56,331 bases of DNA, from assembly GCF_001039355.2 (NCBI RefSeq), contig NW_019773513.1, positions 1,911,545 to 1,967,875 of the forward strand, written 5' to 3'. The position numbers and the translations under genes are program-made. The stretch comes from Lingula anatina (lineage: Eukaryota; Brachiopoda; Lingulata; Lingulida; Lingulidae). Below the pieces are notes generated by a model. It had not been told where the DNA came from. It saw only the letters and a list, made by a program, of their open reading frames with translations, and did not search any database. Positions 47,297 to 56,331 of the stretch are shown here, in pieces; position 1 is the first letter of the stretch; each line of letters opens with the position of its first letter.

Positions 47297-49335
47297 AATT
47301 TCAGTGTCTTTTATTTTCCAAAACTGGCAACAATTGTAATGAATCGAATGTAACTGTGAGGACAAGTCTGCCAACCTGTTCAATTCTGGCAATAGCAACT
47401 TTCTCATCAAGGTTATTGGCCTGTCTCTCCTTCACCAACTCATAGTACACTTTGCCAGTGCAGAACAGTAACTTCTCTACAGAAGTTGGGTCTTCCTGGG
47501 CGCCACCCTCTTCTGGGATCAGGCGCCTAAACTTGGTGCCCTCTATCATCTCATCGAATTTCGATCGGGCCATGGGATGACGCAAAAGGCTCTTAGGTGA
47601 CATCATGATTAACTGCAAGCAGGAGGAAAACCACTAAGAAAAACTCGACAAACATGACTGTCAGTAATTGCTGATTATATATATTAATGAAATTATAAAT
47701 TATTAATAACTGAACGAGAACATAGCATACCAAATAAGTGGAATTCAAAGGGCGATAACATTAGAAATTATTCAATCAACCCTTCCATCCATCAAATTGC
47801 TCTCTAATTCTAAATACCCCGATCAATTTTGATCCTTTTAAAAATCAAATAATTCTTTTTTTTTCACTTCCTTCCAATATGTAAACATACCGGCTTTCTG
47901 AAGGGCAAGTAGATCTGCCTCCTGATCACATGGAAGAGGTTGGCTGGAGTGGTGCAGTTCACCACTATCATGTTGATCTCGTGTAACTGCTGCATCACAA
48001 AGTCTGCATCTATTTTCTGAAATACAGAATATTGACATTTTGCTTTGTGAATAATTACAAATCCTAAACATAAGAATGCCATGTTCATGCTTGAGCACGA
48101 TTAATCAAAGACAGATACAAAAAAGGTTTCTTTTTTGCAAATTGAACATCTAAATAAGTTCTTACAGTTTCAACACACGCAAATGTTCATAGTGTAAAAT
48201 CAAAAGAACTTCGCACAATCACAATCAAGTGGCAGTTATAGCTGTTAAAGTAGACAGCAATAGTTGCAAATATACAGACAAGTAACATTAAAATAAAGCC
48301 ATTCTCATTGCTCCATTTTAACACATACAGACACAAACAGTATCTGTATTCAAAATGTACTTACGGGAAACAAGTCTGAATCATCGTTGCACATCTGCAG
48401 GAATCTTTCCAAGCGAGCACTGGAGTGTTCAGGACCCTACAAGAGAATAAGTACATGAAAAATATGTGTGTGTGCGCGTGTGCATACATACATACATACA
48501 TACATAAAACACAACTATCAACAGGAACAAACAAAACTGTACATACAAATATATGTATACATATATGGCTTTAAAAATTTTTTCCAACAAGAAAGACTTA
48601 GTTTGAATTCAACTGGAAGAACTGGTTTAAAATAGAAATCCAGAATATGAGAGTTGATGTGGCAAAGAAGTTGTCAAATCTGTTCCCTTGGGTACAGAAC
48701 TGAAGTTGTACTGAATGTTTACTGATGGTTTTGCTCATCACAAGAGCATCATCAGGCTGTTGGGTATTGGTAACCTTGTGACAATATGTGTTTCGCTGAT
48801 ATTTGGTTCCAAAGTAAGCAATTACTATCACAAAAACATCAGTAAATACAATTTCTTCGAACCATGAACAATCTCACTGACATATGCTGGATGCTATTTA
48901 AGAAAGCGATGTATCCTTTGTATAAAAAAAAAAGTTTGCCTGAGCATAACTCCTCACCATTCCTTCCATGCCATGAGGCAAGAAAAGCACGATTCCCAGC
49001 TGTCTCATCCACTTGTCCTGGCCACTGCTGATGAACTGGTCTATGATGCACTGGGCGGTGTTGGCAAAGTCGCCAAATTGGGCCTCCCAAATGACCAGGG
49101 AGTTGGGGTTGGTCTGAGCATAACCTACTTCAAAACCTAAACACAGGGAGACCTTGGATGTTAAATGGTTCAAAATAAACAAGTTTGTAATATATTATAT
49201 ATATTTCTTTATTTTCTTTTTCTTTCATTTTCAAAATTCTGGGAGTTTTCATTTAGAACAAAATGCGAATGGAATTATTATAGCTGCTGATAATTGAGGC
49301 ATTCAAAAACATATAATAATCTGCAATAGAAATAA

Positions 49336-49374
<39 letters not shown>

Positions 49375-52300
49375 AGCATAAGATATTTCATTTCACATCT
49401 AATTTACACAATATGATCTATTTTGTAATACCACTTCTTTAATTTAAACATATATATTTCTCTGAGAACATGGCATTTGAAAAAAAAAAAAAAAAAAAAA
49501 AAGACATTTTGACTTAAGAAATTAAAAACTGTGTGAAAAAGATCAAATTGAGTCTAATGGCCGATAACTTAGGTCAATTCAGTTGCAACTTTGACGTAGT
49601 GTTTAGTATGAGTTGCACTTACCTAGCACAGCGTATTCAGACAGAGAGCTGTTACAGACTGTGAAGTGGGCCTGGGAGTCATTCAGGTGGTTGAGGGGCA
49701 CGTAAAATTTCTTATCACGATCCTGATCATGAATAACACTATGACGGTGGCTAGATTAGAAAACAAAATTACGTATTTGTTAGCTTTGGTGTGATAACCA
49801 ATATCTTTCAATAAATATCTAAGGTTTGTTCTACACAATTAAAAAATCCTTAAACACATGCAGTGACGACAGTGAGAATTTCTCATTGTATAGTGCAAAA
49901 ACCAAGCTCATGAACATTTTTCATTCTAATTCACATTGCTACAACCTTTTAAAGCAAAAATCTTTCCACAACTGACCATACTAAATGCCCACAATAACAT
50001 GCTGTCAACAAAATAAGGTTTTTCTATAGAATTGTACCTGAATGTGCCTCTCTCTGAATCCTGGCCACTCAGCCTGACATGGTAGCCCTCCATGAGAAGG
50101 GAGCCGAGGGCTAGTTTCTCTCCCAGTGCCCAGTCTGCCATCTTTTCCTTCTCCATGTCACGTCCACTCTTTAGAATACGGAGAATACCTGACAATAAGC
50201 CAAAAGAAATGATAATTGTTATTATTTTTATAAATTTTCAATGTAAGCAGTCAGTCTTAAAGGGCATTTCTCCCTAAAATGTTCATACTCTAAACTGAGA
50301 AATTATCATACGCATTAATAAAATGCCTAACTTATGAAGAAAAATATTTCTATTAGCATCAATTTATCTGACAATTGAGCATAACACAAAAAGGAAGTGC
50401 AGCCTATCACAACCTAAAACGAAAATACACAATTACCTGGATGGACCTTAAACTCTTTATCTGGTGGTGGCGAGTTCACCACCTTTGCAATATGTTGGAG
50501 GGTTTTCAAATTAATGCCAGTTTCAGGTCTCTGCATTGGATCCTTATGCTCAAAAAAGTTCTTCCATGGTGAGTCTAGCCAGTCTCTGTTGTGCATGGCA
50601 GTTTCTTGCTTGGCCAGAACATTGCCTTCTTCAAGAATCTTCTGATACTTCTGTTCTTCAGCCTGGGGGTGAAATTTTACATGGATGTAGCACTGTTTTT
50701 TTTTGTTTTTTTTTTTTTTTGTCATATGTCATTAAAAATATATTTATCAATTATAATTTATTTAAAGCAAAATATTTTCTCAGAACATCCTAAAAAGATG
50801 CCAGAGTGACCCCAATGAAAAAAAAACAAATAAATATATAGTTCATATAAGGAAAATACTTATAATCTACAAATATGCTCAGCAACTAGGGATGAATTTG
50901 TACTAAAGATTAAATACCTTAAGTTCTTCCTCAGTCACAACTCCAGTATTTAACAGATGCTGTGCATATTTCACCTTCACAGTGGTCTGCTGGTTAATCT
51001 TTTTGTACATCAAAGGCTGAGTGAACATTGGCTGGTCTATCTCATTGTGACCGTATCTACGATAACCCACCTGTATAGAAACAAATAAACAAACAACCTA
51101 GAAAACAGTTACGTGGTTTGATTAATCAGTTAGGAAACAAAGGCAATGACAATGAAACAAAAACATATTTTAATGATATTTACTGAAATAAAACTTGAAA
51201 ACAAGAAAGAAATATTCACAACGACTTTTTTGAACAAACAATTGTGTTGCTCAGTGAAATTGCAAGAATTTGCAAGTATCAGTATATGCTTTATCCTATT
51301 TAAGGCCAAGTGGGCAGAAATTCACCAAGATGCTCTATGTTACTTAATTCTTCAACAATCATTACCTTTTAAATGAAATATCCTGATGTTCATCAAGCAT
51401 AAGCTGGAAACTGTTATATTGAAGCAATAGGAAAATTTCACAAATACAATAATTTTATATTATATTTCACAAGCAAACTACATCCTTTAAATAATTCCTA
51501 CCAAATCAATGACTACATCCTTTTGAAAGGTGGCTCTCCATTCAGCTGCGATTTTGCAAGCGTAGTTCACATCTTCTGGGTAGTCTGCATTCACGTGGAA
51601 GATAGGAGCATTCACGACCCGCGCTACATCGGTGGAATAGGGCGATGAACGGGACATACGGGGGTCAGTGGTGAAGCCAATCTGAATTTAGAAGTGGATT
51701 TGATTGGGTAAACGTATCAGAGATTAAAGTGAAAGTCGGGATGGGAGGGGCTGGGTCTAAATACAACACAAATATCTTTAAGATAAACGTGGAAGACTTT
51801 CATCTCTTATGTATTCAAACGGTCAAAATTCTTGGGGTTAATCTTTATCTTGAAAAGAGTAGAAATATTTTAATATCACACACACGTTCTAGGCAACAAG
51901 TAAGAAAATGATTACATATTATTACAAGGACCAATTACTCTGATGAGAAAATGAAAAGGATGTATACCTGTATGTAAATATGTTAAGAAAGCATTTCAAA
52001 ACTAGTAACAGAACACGAGCTACTGTATTCCAGGTTGCAAATGAAGCACTTTCTCACTAGTGCATTTTTGGGGAGTGTGTTGACACTCTTTCAGACATGC
52101 TGAAAACTATTCAGAATGGTCAGACATTTGGACCGACAGAAATGAAAAATTTGCCGGACCGAATGGATTTTTGACAGACCAAAAATCACCCTATTTGTTT
52201 GAGACCGATACTACCAGTATTATTAGGGTAGCTTACTTTGTTTGTGAATGAGATAGGTTTGAAATGGAAAGCAAAAAACACTTTGGGTCCAATTTAATTT

Positions 52301-55300
52301 TATTGGTGAAGTATGCCGAATGATGACTGTAAATTCAAAATTGCAGCTCTTAAAACTCTTGTTGGTCCTCTGGACCAACCAAGTCCAATTTTTTACCGGT
52401 CCAGACAAATTTTGCCAGTCATGACTGATCGGACTGACAGTTTCAGCATGTCTGCTCTTTTCTTTTTGTCATTAATATGGAAGAAACTTCCCTTTCATGC
52501 TCATCTTGCATGAAAAAAGTAATAATAATAATGAAAATAAATAAATAAATAAAGTCTTCCCGCCCCCCTGGTACCTACCTGGTTGTTGACCACCACATGT
52601 ATGGTGCCATGGGTGGTGTAGGCGGGAAGGTCACTCAAGTGGAACGTCTCATAGACCACCCCCTGGCCAGCAAATGCAGCATCTCCATGCATCAGTATAC
52701 TCATCACCTAAAAGGGTATCACCAATAGTGCTTTCTCTCAAAATATTTTGTACTGGATATCATATATCTATAGATGGGAACTTTTTTATGTTTTGTTAAA
52801 AAAGGCATTGAAGTACATGTTCACTGAGATGAATGTCACACAGTGGCAGGACAACTGCTTCCTATAATTTATGGTCAGTGATTTTTTTCCAACCACCTAA
52901 CCCTTGTCATGTTTGTGCTATATAATAAAGGCAACAAAATTGGAATCAAAGTCACAGAATAAATTGAGCAAACTCACAAAAGTGGTGGAAGTAAGCAACA
53001 ATAACTCAGATGATAACCCCTTTTCCTCAGTTCTACATTTTGTGAGGCACTTTACTTGCATTTCCCTCATCCAAACACTGATTTTACCTTCTTCCCTTGC
53101 TTGTCTCCCCTGTAATACTGTTCCGCTCTAGTTTTGCCCTGAACAACAGGACCGACAGCCTCCAAATGGGAGGGGTTGGCGCAAACGGCAATCTTGACCT
53201 GCTTATTGGTCATCCTGTTCTCCCTCTCTACAAAGGTCCCCAAGTGATACTTCACATCACCGGAACCTTCTTCAGCTGGTTTGATGTTGGAGTGAAACTG
53301 GCAGATGATCTTTGCCAGTGGTTTGCGGCACACATTGGCCAGGACATTTAATCGACCCCTGTTGGTTAAAAGATATATTAATGTATAGATTTTGATACTG
53401 ATATTAAGTCACTATGACAGTTTCTACAGTAAACGGCTTTGTTAGAGTTTGTCTATACATTTCAGGGAACAGGTGATTTTGGCCGTTATCAGTAATGTAT
53501 TGATTTTAATACAGATATTATAAAAGTCACAAATACAGTTTCCACAGTAAACGCCTTTGTAAGAATTAATGTTTTCCAACATTTTTGTACGTTTCAGTGA
53601 ACAGGTGATTTTGGCTGGTGATCAGTAAAACCAGCAATGTAACTAAGTGTTTAACACAGCAGATGAAATTCTTCACTAATGATAACATTTGATAATCACA
53701 TCATCACAATCAGACAATTTCTTCTCATTTTCCCATGACTTCACTTGTAAACACTCACTGTAGTAAACGTCCACTTTACCCATCACACATGTATAAAAAC
53801 ATACCTATGAGGCATTCCTACGATGAAGGTGTCCACCCCTAAATCACTGGACACATCAATAATTGTCTTAAGACCAGGGATCAACACTTCACAGCCTTCC
53901 AGTCCAAAACGTTTCTCTGAAGGCCACTTCTTGGCAAAAAATTCCTCTAATCTGAAAATATGCAAATGTAATGTCAGTAAAGAAATATCATTCAAATTAT
54001 TGAAATATTGTGGTTTGCCTTAAAAACCTACACACCATCAGGTGTAGGGACATTAATTTTTTTATATGGAAATCCATGTACTGTAGTGAGCAGCTAAATT
54101 CTAGTACTCGCAAAATGAATGAATAAAAAAGAAAATCCACACAAAGAAAAAGAAATGAGTTCTGTTTACACACGGCACACTTCTAGAAGTTACATTGAAC
54201 GAAACACATCATTTATGGTAAGATCTGTATACATTTCTATTGACCTTGCTGAGAAAAACAAAACAGGTATTTATATATATTTGATTTCCAAAATAACACA
54301 GTCCTGTGTGTGTGCCTAGGTACATATGAGGAGAAAACATGGTTCATATTACCCTTCAGCACGTATAAGTCTTGCCAGGAGGAGTTTCTTTTCCTCAGTG
54401 GTGCTCTCTTTAATGCCTGGGGTTTCAAACTTCTCCCTCAGCCAGTCACATTGTTCCACATTGTTGATGTGCATGTACTCTATGCCTATTGTGCCACAGT
54501 AGATACTCTAAAAACATTCAAAACATGAATATTACAAATGAGAGAATGTGAATATATAATTATACATGGCATCAGCATTTGTAATTTCAAAGAATTGCTG
54601 TTTGCAATTGTAGAAATTAATTGCACTGAAGGTGACTTCAGAGTAGCACACATAAATAAGATGGCAGCAAACGGTATTAATTCTATTAATAAGTCTGTAA
54701 TGAAGCTGTCAACTAGATGTAAACACCTTGGCCATCTTTCAAGTTGGTAAAAATTCATGAAAACCAATCAAACAATGAACAAAATCACATGTCAACCAGA
54801 CTGTAGCAGCAACCATTATGCTCCAGTGTCTGCTTGTACAAATGTTCATAGTAATAACCTTTTAAAAGAAAACATTTACCTTCATTCGATTTAAAATTTC
54901 TGCACCTTGAAGCTTTGCCTCTTGGCCACCTACAGCAGTCACTGGTGGCAGAATATATTCTTTATCCAGATCTTTCTCACCTAAGTTCACAGAAATAGTT
55001 ATTCATCATGTCTATCACAGTAATGACTCAGAAACATATGACTAGCATCTGACATTCTGCATAAAATTGAAAATATCTTATTTAATAAATTAATAATAAA
55101 TCAATTCACAGTGCTTGTAAATTCTAACTTAAAAGCAAACAAAGGAGTGAGTATTTGTAGCTTACAACAAATAACAAAATTTTCTAAACTTCCCACTTCT
55201 ATAAATATTTCACCCTGCTATTTAAAACATTAACTGAAAAAGCAAAATTTCCAACCACAAACTGCAAGCATTCTACTTCTTAGAGTCCTGCCATGAACAC

Positions 55301-56127
55301 ATTATATAAAATGATTCCACAATAAACGCAAAACAAAGATACTGCTATATCAACTGCATTCAATTCTTAAAAAAAAAAACATTTTACTTAACTCTCTGCA
55401 AAAGTGTAATGTTACTGGACTATTTGTAGCACACCAAATGCCATCAACAACTTCTCGAGCAAGTATTAATCCATTCATACTTGACAGCATCAGAGAACCA
55501 GTGTATTTTGACAGATTATATGAGTGATGGTACAAAGCTTAATAATGGCAAATTTTCCCTCGAGTTGTGACATCTTTAGACTGGGTTCCCATACCTACAT
55601 CAATCTAACAGGATTGATCTATCTCCAAGGGGTTTTCTCCCTAAATTGCTTTCAGCTTAAGCAGCTTAGATGTCTGGCACACCTACTGAAGCTGCTAAAC
55701 GATAATTTATTACCCCCTAGCAGCTTCAGTAGGAGCGTCAGACATCAAAGCTGCTTAAGTTAAAATTTAATGAGAATCCCCTTGGAGATAGATCGATCTA
55801 CAATTAGTATGATAGGGTCTGGGAATGGCCCCTAAGACTGGACTGGAAATGAGTCCATTAAACATTTGGTGCTGTACACTTATGACATTTACAGCCACTG
55901 ATACATATTTTAAAAAACTTAATAAGAGAATAGAACCAAAGGGAAAGAAATTTAAGTATGAAAGATAGAGGCAGGAAGTGACAGTAGAGCAAGATTTACA
56001 TGTAGGATGGCACAAGAGAATTCTTACCAATATCAAACAGTTGAAGAGCCAAACCCAACTGCTCCTCAGATACATGGCCAGAACCTATTTCTAGAGGATC
56101 TAACTGGCTGTTTAGGTGACCACGAAC
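46313..56127 (-). CDS. OGDH: 2-oxoglutarate dehydrogenase E1, copy B (17 exons seen, continues off the right edge)
   Basis: Exons, 5' to 3' (minus): 56028-56127, 54880-54980, 54353-54507, 53805-53951, 53088-53358, 52579-52707, 51502-51681, 50918-51070, 50437-50662, 50038-50188, 49623-49750, 48958-49136, 48365-48436, 47891-48016, 47376-47612, 46962-47131, 46313-46418. Sum 2631 nt, 876 residues plus stop; the family's usual length of about 1000 leaves the transit peptide and first 130 or so residues outside the window. The three extra exons encode [34 protein letters not shown] and [20 protein letters not shown] with FETPGI, all E1o-specific. Catalytic and ThDP motifs are as in copy A. The only amino-acid difference noticed is Lys here versus Thr in copy A at the end of exon 50918-51070 (EEELK/EEELT). 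The donor after IARIEQ is GTTGGC. Probably the complete allele of one gene. Confidence 0.94.
47252..47297. repeat. (AAAT)n microsatellite, long allele
   Basis: About eleven units in the OGDH copy B intron; length polymorphism relative to 35868-35893. Confidence 0.92.
49335..49375. repeat. (AAAT)n microsatellite, long allele
   Basis: Counterpart of 37947-37970 with more units. A neighbouring poly-A at 49480-49502 is also longer than in copy A. Confidence 0.92.
55587..55829. mobile_element. Foldback MITE, family member 2 (OGDH intron)
   Basis: Long hairpin: GATCTATCTCCAAGGGG at the left pairs with CCCCTTGGAGATAGATC at the right, and inner arms CTACTGAAGCTGCTA and TAGCAGCTTCAGTAG pair perfectly with further pairing outward (AGCTTAAGCAGCTT). 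Outer ends TTCCCA/TGGGAA are looser. Related ends occur in the element at 29545-29752. No ORF; non-autonomous. Confidence 0.85.
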
Positions 56128-56331
56128 CTACAAGGAATGGGTGGAATATTCACAAACAAACAGAAATGCATGCAAGTAAAGCAACTCTGACAGGCAGACT
56201 GGCAAAGGGTGACATATATACACATACCACATTTATCACCAATATGAGAATTTCCCTCTCAAGCATATTAGCTGCAAAGCTGTATGCGTAATGCTATCCT
56301 GCCTTTCATTGAGTTTGTAGTTTGTCAAAAC

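Larger units (their letters stand above)
43565..53999. repeat. Large duplication, copy B
   Basis: Counterpart of 32171-42516, starting exactly at the gap. It is the more complete haplotype, since OGDH continues through three more 5' exons to the right edge. Confidence 0.92.

Noticed and set aside
43565-54980. A genuine recent tandem gene duplication of UPF0728 and OGDH
   Set aside because: The break coincides with a contig gap, copy A is truncated there, and differences look allelic. Kept only as an alternative to test.
34926-56127. DHTKD1 (2-oxoadipate dehydrogenase) as the identity of the OGDH gene
   Set aside because: Motifs such as [22 protein letters not shown] and QEEHKNQG fit OGDH; DHTKD1 has different residues at several of these positions.
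1-56331. tRNA, rRNA or CRISPR features
   Set aside because: No tRNA-like B box with matching arms, rRNA segment or regularly spaced direct-repeat array was recognised by eye; the tandem repeats seen have no spacer structure.

Overview
The window is nuclear DNA of an intron-rich metazoan. The genes have short introns with GT/AG borders and metazoan-only families: FADD, LRPAP1, a UPF0728/C10orf53 homologue and an APAF1-like NB-ARC/WD40 protein. AT-rich intergenic DNA, abundant microsatellites, small foldback transposons and high allelic heterozygosity suggest a marine invertebrate, probably a lophotrochozoan, but nothing here fixes the phylum. Four single 'n' bases (7371, 8557, 29758, 43564) are contig joins. 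At least two of them join overlapping copies of the same locus, so part of the apparent gene content is duplicated by the assembly.

Layout. 1-500: promoter and first exon of a secreted Kazal-type gene that runs off the left edge. 2846-7370: a large intronless NB-ARC/WD40-repeat gene on the minus strand, cut at its P-loop by the first gap and carrying one in-frame TGA. 7372-12830: repeat-rich DNA with permuted copies of a roughly 1.1-1.4 kb unit. 12930-15150: a complete five-exon gene for a secreted protein with three Kazal-like domains and a tandem-repeat tail, whose upstream 2 kb matches the start of the window. 15300-19999: no gene seen. 20000-21394: FADD (minus), divergent from LRPAP1 (21667-24506, plus) across a 272-bp shared promoter with kappaB, E-box and CRE motifs. 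26215-32341: NFU1 (minus, eight exons), divergent from a UPF0728 gene (33010-33709, plus), which converges on OGDH (minus).

The block 32171-42516 (NFU1 exon 1, UPF0728, fourteen 3' exons of OGDH) recurs at 43565-53999 with scattered substitutions and microsatellite length changes. The second copy begins exactly at the 43564 gap and continues into further OGDH 5' exons. The simplest reading is two haplotypes placed end to end, so the real locus probably has one NFU1, one UPF0728 and one OGDH gene.

Biologically, NFU1 supplies Fe-S clusters used by lipoyl synthase, and the OGDH complex depends on lipoylation, so the right half is a mitochondrial 2-oxo-acid dehydrogenase neighbourhood with an uncharacterised gene, UPF0728, between the two. 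The left half holds death-fold and innate-immunity types (an APAF1-like NB-ARC/WD40 gene, FADD) and secreted protease-inhibitor-like proteins.
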